A stretch of DNA of 64,000 nt from Pseudomonas grimontii (GCF_007858185.1 NZ_VFES01000004.1:1-64000); one strand, 5' to 3'. Shown: positions 1-9,294, numbered from the stretch's first letter. The notes: a model not told the origin generated them from the sequence alone. Translations and numbers: made by a program.

Positions 1-11
1 GAACACTGTAA

Positions 12-255
12 TTGTGGCTAGCCGGGTGTTGTGGCTAACCGGGCTGTTGTGGCGAGCGGGCTTGTTGTGGCGAGCGGGCTTGCCCGGCGTTGGGCTGCGA
101 AGCGGCCCCAAACCCAGGCACCTCGGTGTGTCAGCTAAAAACACATCGCCTGTAATGGGGCCGCTTCGCGCCCCAGCGCGGGGCAAGCCCGCTCGCCACA
201 ACAAGCCCGCTCGCCACAACAAGCCCACTCATCACAACAAGCCTGCTCGCCACAC
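12..255. repeat. REP-like inverted array with four tandem 18-bp units per arm
   Basis: The left arm is four head-to-tail units of about 18 bp (12-28, 29-46, 47-64, 65-82) of the form TTGTGGCGAGCGGGCTTG. The right arm is four units of the complementary sequence (184-201, 202-219, 220-237, 238-255). The two innermost units on each side are identical, and the outer ones have diverged. The centre (83-183) carries further GC-rich self-complementary sequence. It lies just downstream of xylA. The core is a known Pseudomonas REP type, but the tandem multiplication on both arms is unusual. Confidence 0.8.
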
Positions 256-257
256 TG

Positions 258-1574
258 TCACCGATAAATAAACCGGTTGACTACCCCCTCCAGCATCTCC
301 TGGCGACCACTCACGGCCTGCGGGTTCAGTTCGTGGGCAAACGCATGTTCGGCCAGCGACTCCAGGCTGAACTCACCGGCCAGCACGGCCTGGCCCAGCG
401 GCTGCTGCCAGCCGGCATAGCGCTGGTCCTTGAACTGCTGCAACTGGTCGTTCTGCACCATGGCCGCCGCACGTTCGAGCGCCAGGGCGAGTACATCCAT
501 GGCGGCGACATGCCCGTGGAACAGGTCGACTTCGTCCAGGCTCTGGCGGCGGACCTTGGAGTCGAAATTGTAGCCGCCATTCTTGAAGCCACCGGCCTTG
601 AGGATTTCATAGGTGGCGAGGGTCATCTCCTCGACGCTGTTGGGGAATTGGTCGGTGTCCCAGCCGTTCTGCGGGTCGCCACGGTTGGCGTCGATGCTGC
701 CGAAGATGCCCAGGGACACGGCCGTGGCAATCTCATGGTGGAAGCTGTGCCCGGCCAGGGTGGCGTGGTTGGCCTCGATGTTCACCTTGATCTCGTGTTC
801 CAGGCCGTACTCATGCAAAAAGCCGAACACCGTGGCGCTGTCGTAGTCGTACTGGTGCTTGGTCGGCTCCTGGGGCTTGGGCTCGATCAGCAGGTCGCCC
901 TTGAAGCCGATCTTGTGCTTGTGTTCCACCACCATGCGCATAAAGCGCCCGAGCTGTTCGCGCTCGCGCTTGAGGTCGGTGTTGAGCAGGGTTTCATAAC
1001 CTTCACGGCCGCCCCACAGCACATAGTTGGCGCCCTTGAGCCGCAGCGTGGCGTTCATCGCGCTGAACACCTGGGCGGCGGCATAGGCGAACACCTCCGG
1101 GTCCGGGTTACTGGCGGCACCGGCGGCAAAACGCGGGTTGCTGAAGCAGTTGGCGGTGCCCCACAGCAACTTGATGCCGGTCTGTTCCTGATGACGCTCC
1201 AGGTGGTCGACCATCTGCGCAAAGTGGTTGCGGTACTCCTTGATCGAACTGCCTTCCGGCGCCACGTCGGTGTCGTGAAAACTGTAGTAGTCGATGCCCA
1301 GCTTGGAGAAAAACTCAAACGCGGCCTCCGCCTTGCCGATGGCCACTTCCATCGGCTCGCCACTGCGCTGCCACGGGCGCTTGAAGGTGCCCATGCCAAA
1401 CATATCGGCACCGGGCCACACGAAGGTGTGCCAATAACAGGCGGCCATGCGCAGGTGCTCGCGCATCGGTTTGCCGAGGATCAACTTGTTGGCATCGTAA
1501 TGGCGAAAGGCGAGGGGGGCATCGCTGCTGGGGCCTTCGAAGCGAACCTTCTCGACACCGGGGAAGTACGGCAT
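258..1574 (-). CDS. xylA: Xylose isomerase XylA
   Basis: 438 aa, close to the usual length (E. coli enzyme 440 aa). It interconverts D-xylose and D-xylulose in the cytoplasm. Family signatures are visible: the active-site segment [11 protein letters not shown] around residues 98-108 (His100, Asp103), the metal-binding stretch [16 protein letters not shown], then [18 protein letters not shown] and [15 protein letters not shown]. The gene is divergent from a XylR-type regulator with a 139-bp intergenic region, the arrangement expected for xylose-inducible control. The rest of a xylose operon (ABC transporter, kinase), if present, would lie to the left of the window. The ATG at 1574 begins [10 protein letters not shown], a normal N-terminus for the family. 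Confidence 0.96.
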   Translation of the reverse strand: MPYFPGVEKVRFEGPSSDAPLAFRHYDANKLILGKPMREHLRMAACYWHTFVWPGADMFGMGTFKRPWQRSGEPMEVAIGKAEAAFEFFSKLGIDYYSFHDTDVAPEGSSIKEYRNHFAQMVDHLERHQEQTGIKLLWGTANCFSNPRFAAGAASNPDPEVFAYAAAQVFSAMNATLRLKGANYVLWGGREGYETLLNTDLKREREQLGRFMRMVVEHKHKIGFKGDLLIEPKPQEPTKHQYDYDSATVFGFLHEYGLEHEIKVNIEANHATLAGHSFHHEIATAVSLGIFGSIDANRGDPQNGWDTDQFPNSVEEMTLATYEILKAGGFKNGGYNFDSKVRRQSLDEVDLFHGHVAAMDVLALALERAAAMVQNDQLQQFKDQRYAGWQQPLGQAVLAGEFSLESLAEHAFAHELNPQAVSGRQEMLEGVVNRFIYR

Positions 1575-1713
1575 GGCGTTTTCCTTATTGTTCTTGGCGG
1601 TGCCTGGATACTAGCAACGGCACCTGGCCCACTGATTATGAAAATCACCAAGGTGTAGTGCGATTTTGACTGGCGAGGGCTAGTCTGTTGCGACTGGCCC
1701 CAGGACAAAAACA

Positions 1714-2910
1714 ATGAAAACCCTACCGCCCGTCCACCGCATCGCCCTGTTGTTTAACGGCAGCAAAATCTACGACCGCGGCATCATCGCCGGCATCGGC
1801 AATTACCTGAGCAGCACGCGCGCGTCCTGGGATTTGTTCCTCGAGGAGGATTTTCTCTGTCGCCTGCGCGGTATCGAGCGCTGGCAGGGCGACGGCATCA
1901 TTGCCGACTTCGACGACCCGCTGATCGGCGAAGCGTTGGCCGACAGCAAGTTGCCGGTGGTGGCGGTGGGTGGCTCGTATGAAGACGCGCGCGCTTATCC
2001 CAAGGGCATTCCCTACGTGGCCACCGACAACCATGAGTTGATGAAGCTGGCGTACGAGCACCTGATCGAGGCCGGGCTGACCCGATTTGCCTGTTTCAGC
2101 CTGCCCGAGGCCCAGGCCAATCGCTGGGCCCAGGAGCGTGAAAAAGCCTTTCGCCGCCTGCTGCAACGCGATGGTCTGCACGTCGAGGTGTATCGCGGCC
2201 TGGGCACCAGCGCGCCGTTGTGGGACAGCGCGGTGGAACAGCAGATTGCCTGGCTGCACAGCCTGCCCAAGCCCATCGGCATCATCGCCGTCACCGACGC
2301 CCGCGCCCGACAACTGCTGCAAGCCTGCCTCACCGCCGGCATCGCCGTGCCGGAGCAAGTCGCATTGATCGGCATCGACAATGACCCCCTGACCCGCACC
2401 CTCACGCGGGTGCCGCTGAGTTCGGTGATCCAGGGCACGGAAACCATGGGGCGCACGGCCGCCGCCTTGCTGCACCAGATGCTGCACGGCAAACCGTGCG
2501 TGGGCACGCAGGTCCTGGTGCCGCCGGAGGCGATCAATGTGCAGGCCTCCAGCTTGCATCAACCCTTGGGTAATCCGTACGTGATGCAGGCGCTGCTGTT
2601 TATCCGCCAGTACGCCTGCCAGGGCATCAAGACCGCGCAGGTGGCCGCCTATGTCGGCGTGTCGCGCTCATCCCTGGAAGCGCACTTTCGCAAGGTGCGC
2701 GGCTGCAGCGTGCATGACGAGATCCTGCGTTTCAAACTCGCCGCCGCCGCCAAGGGCCTGGAAAGCCACGAACTGGCGATTGCCGATATTGCCGCCAAGT
2801 GCGGCTTCAAGTCGGCGCAGTACCTGCATACGGTGTTTCGTCGCGAGTTTGGTTGTACGCCGCGGGAGTACCAGCAGGGTGCGGAGTTTGAGTTGCCCGT
2901 GCCTGAGTAA
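1714..2910 (+). CDS. xylR: XylR-type transcriptional regulator (sugar-binding domain plus AraC HTH)
   Basis: 398 aa. Residues about 1-275 resemble a LacI/periplasmic-binding-protein sensor domain (start IALLFNGSKIYDRGIIAGIG; later IAVTDARARQLLQACLTAGI and GIDNDPLTRTLT). Residues about 285-390 are an AraC-family double helix-turn-helix (VGVSRSSLEAHFRKVRG, then IADIAAKCGFKSAQYLHTVF). This fusion is the XylR architecture that binds D-xylose and activates xyl promoters. Its position divergent from xylA supports that role. It should act in the 1575-1713 interval, where GAAAATCACC and GCGATTTTGA form an imperfect inverted repeat. A REP-type hairpin follows the stop codon. Confidence 0.93.
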   Translation: MKTLPPVHRIALLFNGSKIYDRGIIAGIGNYLSSTRASWDLFLEEDFLCRLRGIERWQGDGIIADFDDPLIGEALADSKLPVVAVGGSYEDARAYPKGIPYVATDNHELMKLAYEHLIEAGLTRFACFSLPEAQANRWAQEREKAFRRLLQRDGLHVEVYRGLGTSAPLWDSAVEQQIAWLHSLPKPIGIIAVTDARARQLLQACLTAGIAVPEQVALIGIDNDPLTRTLTRVPLSSVIQGTETMGRTAAALLHQMLHGKPCVGTQVLVPPEAINVQASSLHQPLGNPYVMQALLFIRQYACQGIKTAQVAAYVGVSRSSLEAHFRKVRGCSVHDEILRFKLAAAAKGLESHELAIADIAAKCGFKSAQYLHTVFRREFGCTPREYQQGAEFELPVPE

Positions 2911-2934
2911 GGCCTTACATACACTGCTGGACCC

Positions 2935-2985
2935 AATGTGGGAGGGGCGGTGCGACGCTTCGAGTTGCCCCCTCCCACATTTTTA
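2935..2985 (+). terminator. REP-derived hairpin with T run after xylR
   Basis: Complementary arms AATGTGGGAGGGG and CCCCTCCCACATT flank a loop of about 20 nt and are followed by TTTTT at 2980-2984. It lies 25 bp after the xylR stop and between convergent genes, so it could terminate xylR. The loop is long for a canonical intrinsic terminator, and the core is the same as the REP elements elsewhere in the window. Confidence 0.5.
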
Positions 2986-2991
2986 ACGCGT

Positions 2992-3300
2992 TCAGGCAGT
3001 TGCTTTTGCGGGTTTCAGGCATTCGATGGAGCGATCCACGGTGGTCTTTGCAATTTCCAGCAAATGCCACACGGCCAGAATCTTCGCCCGTTCGGGGGTT
3101 GGTAGCAGGTCACCGCAATCCAGCGCCGTGGCGGAAGCGCTGTCGAGCAAGCTGGCGGTGTAAAGCAGGGTATCTTCGAAACTCAGGTCTTCGTTGACCG
3201 AGTGGAGGCCTTGAGTGGGCAGGTAGTGGTCGATGGCGCGGTTGAAGGCGGCGCGGTCTTTGGCGGGATCAAAGGGTGGATCGGGTATGACTTTATTCAT
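2992..3300 (-). CDS. DUF6124 family small protein
   Basis: 102 aa beginning MNKVIPDPPFDP. I chose the ATG at 3300 because a GAAGG Shine-Dalgarno-like sequence lies just upstream; a longer reading adds 11 unlikely residues. The sequence (AAFNRAIDHYL, SFEDTLLYTASLLDSA, ILAVWHLLEIAKTTVDRSIE) matches the small helical Pseudomonas family that I know as DUF6124. No catalytic motif, signal peptide or membrane segment is visible, and the function is unknown. Many pseudomonads carry several paralogues as single genes in intergenic settings, as here. Confidence 0.75.
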   Translation of the reverse strand: MNKVIPDPPFDPAKDRAAFNRAIDHYLPTQGLHSVNEDLSFEDTLLYTASLLDSASATALDCGDLLPTPERAKILAVWHLLEIAKTTVDRSIECLKPAKATA

Positions 3301-3690
3301 GGTGTACCTTCGCGTTGGATGAGGGGCCGACACCTTTCGCGACTAAACGAGGGTGGCGGCTGTACGCAGGTTAGTCGACCGGCTCCAACGCGAAAATACC
3401 GGCGCACCCGAAGGTGCCCTGCGCACAGCCACCATAAAACTCATGAAGGACCATGCACGCGTTGGAAGATCAGGCGACTAAACCCGATCACTGATTTGGC
3501 AGTGACGGACCGCAGACTAGCCAGCGATTCCAACAGGCACAAGGCGGCAGGGATTGTCTAGGAAACGTCCTGCAATTAATAGCGACCCGACTTGCTGGCC
3601 CTTTACAAACCATGACCAAATGCCACTAACGATACCGCTCACCTATTGAAATGCAGGCGATGTAGAAGGGGCTTGTTGCCGATGCCGGAG
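3301..3690. other. Intergenic region upstream of the DUF6124 gene with three related repeat units
   Basis: No gene is supported here. A composite unit, CGCGTTGGA followed by GACTAAAC, occurs directly at 3311-3348, inverted at 3369-3392 and directly again at 3458-3483. The second and third copies can pair over about 24 nt. The rest shows no obvious motif. The region should contain the promoter of the DUF6124 gene. Confidence 0.6.
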
Positions 3691-3714
3691 CGCGCGGTGC
3701 AAGGGCACCGCGCG
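3691..3714 (-). terminator. Perfect GC-rich hairpin downstream of gcd
   Basis: Ten-bp perfect arms CGCGCGGTGC and GCACCGCGCG enclose a four-base AAGG loop, 10 bp beyond the gcd stop. The position fits a terminator for gcd. There is no T run on the minus strand after the stem, so intrinsic termination is possible but not canonical; it could instead protect the mRNA 3' end. Confidence 0.5.
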
Positions 3715-3724
3715 GACAGAGGGG

Positions 3725-6133
3725 TTATGGCAGGGCGTAGGCGATCACGTAGTCGCCACGGTCGGTGGACTGGCGCGCACCGCCGGCGGTGACCACGATG
3801 TACTGCTTGCCGGTTTTCGGCGACACGTAGGTCATCGGGCCGCCTTGGCTGCCGACGGGCAGGCGGGCCTTCCAGATTTCATCACCGTTGCCGCTGTTGA
3901 AGGCGCGCAGGTAGAAGTCCTGGGTGCCGGCGATAAAGATCAGGCCGCCCTGGGTCGACAGCGTGCCGCCGAGGGTCGGCAGACCGATCTTGATCGGCAG
4001 GTGCATGCGGATGCCCAGCGGGCCGGTGTCTTCAACGGTGCCCACCGGCACTTGCCACGCGACTTTCTGGGTCTTCATGTCGATGGCGGTGAGGGTGCCG
4101 AATGGCGGCGCCTGGCACGGAATGCCGGCCACCGACAGGAAGCGGTTTTTGTTCACCGCATACGGCGTGCCCTTGAGCGGTACCGCGCCCATGCCAGTGT
4201 TCAGCGCTTCGCCACCGGACGAAGTCTGGGCCTTGTTCTGCGACGGCACCATCTGGATCCACAGGCCCAGGCGCATGTCGTTGACAAAGATAAAGCCGTG
4301 CACCGGGTCGGTGGAAATACTGCCCCAGTTCATGCCGCCCAGGGAGCCTGGGAAACTCAGGGATTTATCGGTGCCCGGCGCGGTGTACAGGCCGTCGTAG
4401 CGCATGCCCTTGAAGTCGATGCGGCACAGCAACTGGTCGTACGGCGTGGCACCCCACATGTCCGATTCGGTCAGGGTTTGCGCGCCAATCTGCGGCATGC
4501 CCACGGATTTCGGCTGGGTTGGCGAGTAGGGTTCGTTGGGGATGTTGGCGGCCTTTACCGGGACTTCCTTGACGTCGGTGAGTGGCTGGCCGGTGGCGCG
4601 GTCGAGTACATAGATTTGCCCGGCCTTGGTGCCAATCACCACCGCCGGTACCGCCTTGTCGCTGCCCGGTGGGGTGAAGTCGATCAGGCTCGGCTGCATC
4701 GGCAGGTCGAAGTCCCACAGGTCATTGTGGACGGTCTGGTACACCCACTTTTCAGCCCCGGTGGAGGCATCCAGCGCCAATACCGAAGCACCGTATTTGT
4801 GGTTGAGCTGGGTGCGTTCCACGCCGTAGATGTCGGTGGACGAGCTGCCCATCGGCAGGAAGACCGTGTTCATCAGCGGGTCATAGGACATCGGCGCCCA
4901 GCTGTTGGGGGTGCTGCGCACATAGGTGCTGCCGTCTGCCGGGGCGTGTTTGTCCTCCGGGTTACCTGGATCGAAGGCCCAGCGCATTTGCCCGGTGACC
5001 ACGTCAAAACCACGGATCACGCCGCCGGGCATATCGGTCTGGACGTTGTCGGCCACGCGGCCACCGACCAACACGGTGGTGCCGGCGATCAACGGCGCGG
5101 ACGACAGCTGGTAGTAGCTGTCCGGCACATTGCCCAGGCCAGCTTTCAGGTCCACCTGGCCGTGGGTGCCGAAGTCTTCGCAGAATTTGCCGGTGTCGGC
5201 ATCCACGGCGATCAGGCGCGCATCGATGGTGTTGGTCAGCAAGCGGCGCTGGCATTGCGCACCGGCTGGAACGCTGGCGGCAATGATCGGCGAGCTGTTG
5301 GGCTGGGTCGGCTGGGCAATCGGCGCGGTGGCGTCGAAATACGCCATGCCCCGGCAACGCTGCCACACCGCCGACTTGGCGTTGACTTCGTTCTTCCACA
5401 GCTCTTTGCCGGTGTCGGCGTCGAGGGCGATCAGGTTGTTGTGCGGCGTGCAGATAAACACCTTGTTGCCGATCTGCAGGGGCGTGAGCTGGTCTTCGGC
5501 GCCATTGCCGTCGCTGAGAGCCACGTCACCGGTGTGGTAGGTCCACGCCACTTTGAGCTGGTTAATGTTGTCGCGATTGATCTGGTCCAGCGCGGCGAAG
5601 CGGCTGCCACCTTCGGTGTTGCCGTAGTGGGCCCAGTCTTTCTGAGCATCGGCCGGGGCTACCGGGGTGATACCAGGGCCTGCACCGGTTGGGGCGACAC
5701 TGGGGTGGGCGACAAACATATTGCCCGCCGCAGCCGCCACGCCCACCGCCAACACGGAGGCAACGCCATAGGCACCGCGCGCAGGTCGGCCCGCCAGCAA
5801 CGGATACACCAGCGCCACCACCAGGCCGATGACCGCGAACATGAACAGCCGCGAGAACAGCGGCCAGAACACCAGGCCCACATCCGCCACCGCCCAGATG
5901 GCCGTGCCGATCAGGAACGCCGCGAACAACCATGCACCTGCGGTGTTACGTCGGGCAATCAACAGGCCGGAAACCGCCATGGCTGCGCCGCCGATCACGA
6001 AGTACCAGGAGCCGCCGAGGCTGATCAGTTTGACGCCGCCGATGGCCAGCGCGAGGCCGAGCAGGGCGATGATCACGCCCAGGCCCAACAGGAGGAATCT
6101 AGAGGCGCCAAGGGCGCTCGATGCTCGTTTCAT
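3725..6133 (-). CDS. gcd: Membrane-bound PQQ-dependent glucose dehydrogenase Gcd
   Basis: 802 aa, the normal size for this enzyme. It oxidises D-glucose (and other aldoses such as xylose) to the lactone in the periplasm and passes electrons to ubiquinone. Residues about 1-140 contain five hydrophobic segments. The remainder is the PQQ beta-propeller, starting near DWAHYGNTEGGSRFAALDQI, with repeated W-motif blades and the active-site-like stretch TVHNDLWDFDLPMQPSLID. The C-terminus GKQYIVVTAGGARQSTDRGD is typical. It is transcribed alone, and divergently from the Nramp-like gene. Conversion of xylose by Gcd would compete with the adjacent XylA route. Confidence 0.96.
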   Translation of the reverse strand: MKRASSALGASRFLLLGLGVIIALLGLALAIGGVKLISLGGSWYFVIGGAAMAVSGLLIARRNTAGAWLFAAFLIGTAIWAVADVGLVFWPLFSRLFMFAVIGLVVALVYPLLAGRPARGAYGVASVLAVGVAAAAGNMFVAHPSVAPTGAGPGITPVAPADAQKDWAHYGNTEGGSRFAALDQINRDNINQLKVAWTYHTGDVALSDGNGAEDQLTPLQIGNKVFICTPHNNLIALDADTGKELWKNEVNAKSAVWQRCRGMAYFDATAPIAQPTQPNSSPIIAASVPAGAQCQRRLLTNTIDARLIAVDADTGKFCEDFGTHGQVDLKAGLGNVPDSYYQLSSAPLIAGTTVLVGGRVADNVQTDMPGGVIRGFDVVTGQMRWAFDPGNPEDKHAPADGSTYVRSTPNSWAPMSYDPLMNTVFLPMGSSSTDIYGVERTQLNHKYGASVLALDASTGAEKWVYQTVHNDLWDFDLPMQPSLIDFTPPGSDKAVPAVVIGTKAGQIYVLDRATGQPLTDVKEVPVKAANIPNEPYSPTQPKSVGMPQIGAQTLTESDMWGATPYDQLLCRIDFKGMRYDGLYTAPGTDKSLSFPGSLGGMNWGSISTDPVHGFIFVNDMRLGLWIQMVPSQNKAQTSSGGEALNTGMGAVPLKGTPYAVNKNRFLSVAGIPCQAPPFGTLTAIDMKTQKVAWQVPVGTVEDTGPLGIRMHLPIKIGLPTLGGTLSTQGGLIFIAGTQDFYLRAFNSGNGDEIWKARLPVGSQGGPMTYVSPKTGKQYIVVTAGGARQSTDRGDYVIAYALP

Positions 6134-6356
6134 ATCGACAGGACTCGAAGGTGAGAGGGCAAAGACGCGATTTTAGCAAGATAAGTAACCAGTTAGTACA
6201 TTGTTGCGACAGGTGTTGGCCTGTTGCGAATGGCGCATGCCTGGGTCCGTACGAAACATTTATTAATACTTAACTCACTGTGATAGTTGTACGACGTCTC
6301 ATCAGTTGTGTTCGACTACCCGCGCTCTCACAAAAAAAATAACGGAGACTCCCCCT

Positions 6357-7658
6357 ATGACCGGTTTTCCTTCTGTCGAAGGCAAGGCTATGGCCAATGC
6401 GCCCGGCCATGTTGTACGACTTCTCAAATTGCTCGGCCCTGGCGTCATTGCGGTGCTGTCCTGGCTGGGTGCAGGCGATCTGATTACCTCCTCCGTTGCC
6501 GGTGCCAACTACGGTTACGCCATGATGTGGGTGCTGGCAGTGTCCCTGCTGCTCAGGTACCTGATCGTCAACATCATTGCGCGGTTTCAGCTGTGCAATA
6601 ACCAAGGCATGACGATCCTTCAGGGTTATGCCCAATTGAACCCGTTTTTTGCCTGGTTCCTGCTGGTGTACGCGCTGCTGATGGGGCATTTGATGAATGC
6701 CTACATGATCAAGGGCGCGGGTGAAGCCTTGGCCATGCTGTTCAAGACCGACTATGCGCTGCTGTGTTCGGTAGCGGTGGTGCTGGCCGTGTGGCTGCTG
6801 GTCGGGCGCAATATCTATTCGATGATCGAAGGCGTGATGAAAGGCCTGCTGGCGATCATGACCCTGGCATTCATTGCCTTGGCGGTGATGTCCGGGCCGG
6901 ATATGGCGGGCATTGTCAAAGGGACCATCGGTTTCAGCATTCCGCCGGATGAGGGCGTACATGGGGCACTGCTGGTGGCGGTCTCGGTGATCGGTGCGGT
7001 GGCGGGCTCGATTGCCAACTTCGTGCACCCCTATGTCATGCGCCAGAAGGGCTGGATCGGCCCACAGCACAAGCGCATCCAACGTAACGACCTGCTATTT
7101 GCCGTGTTCGTCGGCATTGTGATCAACCTGGCGATCTGGATTGTGGGCGCCGAGATCCTGCGGCCCAACGGCATTGAAGTGAAGACCTTGGGCGACCTGG
7201 GCAAGGCGCTCGAAATCTTCTTCGGCCCGATCGGTTGGTACATCTTCTTTATCGGTGTGTTCGCCACGCTGTTTGCGAGCATCTCCGGTAAAACCACGGC
7301 GTTTCCGATGCTCATCACCGACGCCTTCCAGCACGTACGGCCTGGGCGCCGGGAGCGTTACGGCAAAGAGTTTCACCATGACCCGATGCACAAGTGGTTC
7401 ATGTTGTTCATCCTGGTGACCCCGCTGATCTGGTCGCTGCCGGGCATGCCGGACTTTGTCACGCTGACCATCGGCGTCAGCGCGTTGAACATCATTGGCT
7501 TGCCGGTGATTTCCCTCGGCTTGCTAATCATGTCCAACCAGAAGTCGCTACTGAACAAGGAGTACCGCAATAACCTGTTCGAGAACATTGCGCTGCTCTT
7601 CGCCACGGGGCTGGCGCTGTGGGTCGCGTTCCAACTGGGTGTCGAACTGTTCAGTTGA
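6357..7658 (+). CDS. Nramp-related membrane transporter (atypical)
   Basis: 433 aa from the ATG at 6357, which has CGGAGA about 9 bp upstream. About 11 hydrophobic segments fit the Nramp fold of metal-ion/proton transporters. The TM1 region reads LSWLGAGDLITSSVAGANYG and the TM6 region reads GSIANFVHPYVMRQKGW. Canonical metal transporters have DPGN in TM1 and MPHN in TM6. Neither is present, although the TM1 position has GAGD and the TM6 histidine-proline order is altered. The family assignment is fairly safe, but manganese or iron as substrate is not. It stands alone, divergent from gcd across 223 bp containing GTTGTACGACG at 6286. Confidence 0.8.
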   Translation: MTGFPSVEGKAMANAPGHVVRLLKLLGPGVIAVLSWLGAGDLITSSVAGANYGYAMMWVLAVSLLLRYLIVNIIARFQLCNNQGMTILQGYAQLNPFFAWFLLVYALLMGHLMNAYMIKGAGEALAMLFKTDYALLCSVAVVLAVWLLVGRNIYSMIEGVMKGLLAIMTLAFIALAVMSGPDMAGIVKGTIGFSIPPDEGVHGALLVAVSVIGAVAGSIANFVHPYVMRQKGWIGPQHKRIQRNDLLFAVFVGIVINLAIWIVGAEILRPNGIEVKTLGDLGKALEIFFGPIGWYIFFIGVFATLFASISGKTTAFPMLITDAFQHVRPGRRERYGKEFHHDPMHKWFMLFILVTPLIWSLPGMPDFVTLTIGVSALNIIGLPVISLGLLIMSNQKSLLNKEYRNNLFENIALLFATGLALWVAFQLGVELFS

Positions 7659-7708
7659 GGAGCGGGCGTGCAGGCGTCGCACCTGTGTGATGCGATGCCT
7701 GCAGACAG

Positions 7709-8752
7709 TCAACGAAACGCCGGCACCACCTGCTCGATAAACAGCGCCAGCGACTTCTTCTTCTCGGCATGGGGCAGGCTGTTGTCGCACCAGAAGCTGA
7801 ACTCATCCACGCCCAGTTCCTGGTAGTAGCGGATGCGCGGGATGATTTCTTCGGCGGTGCCGATCATCGCGGTCTTGTGCAGGCTTTCCAGCTCGAACTC
7901 TGGGCGGGCAGCGAATTTTTCTTCCGGGCTCGGCGCCAGGAAACCATTCACCGGCACCTCTTTATTGCCGAACCAGGCATCGAAGGTGCGATAGAACTTC
8001 GAGATCGCCTTGGCCCCGACTTTCCAGCCGTCCGGATCATCGGCGGCATGCACGTGGGTGTGGCGCAGCACCATCAGTTGCGGGCGCGGTACGCCGGGAT
8101 TGTTGTCGAGGGCGGCCTGGAATTTGTTTTTCAGGTCGAGGACTTCTTCGTCGCCCTTCATCAGCGGCGTGACCATCACGTTGCAGCCGTTGGCTACTGC
8201 GAAGTTGTGCGAGTCCGGGTCGCGGGCGGCGATCCACATCGGCGGGTTGGGCTGCTGGATCGGCTTGGGCACGCTGGTGGAGGTGGGGAATTTCCAGATG
8301 TCGCCGTCGTGGGCGTAGTCGCCTTTCCACAACGCACGCACCACCGGCACCATCTCACGCAGCGCCTGGCCGCCGCTGGAAGCGGGCATGCCGCCGGCCA
8401 TGCGGTCGAATTCGACCTGGTAAGCACCACGGGCCAGGCCGACTTCCATGCGCCCGTTGCTGATCACGTCGAGCAAGGCGCATTCGCCCGCCACCCGCAG
8501 CGGGTGCCAGAACGGCGCGATGATGGTCCCGGCGCCCAGGTGAATGGCGGTGGTCTTGGCCGCGAGGTAAGCCAGCAGCGGCATCGGGCTCGGCGAGATG
8601 GTGTATTCCATGGCGTGGTGTTCGCCAATCCATACGGTGCTGAAACCGCCGGCCTCGGCCATCAGGGTCAGTTCGGTCAAGTCTTCGAACAACTGGCGGT
8701 GGCTGACACTTTCGTCCCAACGCTCCATGTGTACGAACAGGGAAAACTTCAT
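7709..8752 (-). CDS. LLM-class flavin-dependent monooxygenase (oxygenase component)
   Basis: 347 aa from the ATG at 8752 (MKFSLFVHMERWDE), preceded by an AGAGGT ribosome-binding site. A longer reading to 8848 overlaps the upstream gene and lacks support. Luciferase-like TIM-barrel signatures are clear: TVWIGEHHAMEYTISPSPMP, LGAGTIIAPFWHPLRVAGE and DVISNGRMEVGLARGAYQVE. These enzymes use reduced FMN and oxygen. The partner flavin reductase lies 56 bp upstream in the same direction, and a purine/cytosine-type permease is divergent, so a nitrogen heterocycle is a plausible substrate. The N-terminus recalls trigonelline monooxygenase oxygenase subunits more than RutA, but the substrate is not established. 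Confidence 0.85.
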   Translation of the reverse strand: MKFSLFVHMERWDESVSHRQLFEDLTELTLMAEAGGFSTVWIGEHHAMEYTISPSPMPLLAYLAAKTTAIHLGAGTIIAPFWHPLRVAGECALLDVISNGRMEVGLARGAYQVEFDRMAGGMPASSGGQALREMVPVVRALWKGDYAHDGDIWKFPTSTSVPKPIQQPNPPMWIAARDPDSHNFAVANGCNVMVTPLMKGDEEVLDLKNKFQAALDNNPGVPRPQLMVLRHTHVHAADDPDGWKVGAKAISKFYRTFDAWFGNKEVPVNGFLAPSPEEKFAARPEFELESLHKTAMIGTAEEIIPRIRYYQELGVDEFSFWCDNSLPHAEKKKSLALFIEQVVPAFR

Positions 8753-8808
8753 GACGCTTACCTCTAATCTGTTGTTATTTTCCGCAAATACCGGGTTTGC
8801 AGGGAGGG

Positions 8809-9294
8809 TCAGGCAGGCACGGGCAGGGTACCCATTTTGCCGTGGCAATACACCAGTGGACCATTGGCCTGCTCTGGCACGATCAGGTTCTTTACCGAGC
8901 CGACCATAATCGCGTGGTCGCCGCCTTCATATTCGCGCCACAGCTCACACTCGATCACTGCAGTGGCATTCGCCAGGATCGGGTTGCCCAGTGCGCTGAG
9001 CGTCCATTCGATGCCTTGGGCCTTGTCTTTGCCCTTGCGCGCGAAGGCGTAGGCTTCATTTTGCTGTCCGCCCGACAAGACGTGGATGGCAAAGTGCCTG
9101 TTCTTGATCAGAATGGGATAGGAGTCGGAGCTGTAATTGGGGCAGAACAGCACCAGGGCCGGGTCCATGGACAGCGAGCTGAACGCGCTGGCGGTGAGGC
9201 CGACGATCTGCCCGTCGTCATCGAGCGTGGTAATCACGGTGACCCCGGAAGGAAACGAACCCATCACTTGTTTGTAGATGGTGGCATCGATCAT
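8809..9294 (-). CDS. Flavin reductase (NAD(P)H:FMN oxidoreductase component)
   Basis: 161 aa. The sequence SGVTVITTLDDDGQIVGLTA near the N-terminus, followed by SAFSSLSMDPALVLFCPN and FAIHVLSGGQQNEAYAFARK, is diagnostic of the flavin-reductase-like FMN-binding split-barrel family. It would supply reduced FMN to the LLM oxygenase encoded next in the same transcription unit. Its start lies beside the divergent regulatory region 9295-9615, so this gene is probably the first of a two-gene operon. No membrane segment or signal peptide is present, and it is cytoplasmic. The length is typical of two-component monooxygenase reductases. Confidence 0.9.
   Translation of the reverse strand: MIDATIYKQVMGSFPSGVTVITTLDDDGQIVGLTASAFSSLSMDPALVLFCPNYSSDSYPILIKNRHFAIHVLSGGQQNEAYAFARKGKDKAQGIEWTLSALGNPILANATAVIECELWREYEGGDHAIMVGSVKNLIVPEQANGPLVYCHGKMGTLPVPA

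Noticed and set aside
14..271. 85-codon open frame on the plus strand
   Set aside because: It is a translation of the tandem 18-bp repeat array (repeating ARHNKPARHNKP pattern) with no ribosome-binding site.
3845..6154. 769-codon open frame antisense to gcd
   Set aside because: High-GC shadow of gcd; low-complexity composition rich in Arg, His, Gln and Ala, no domain, and gcd itself is unmistakable.
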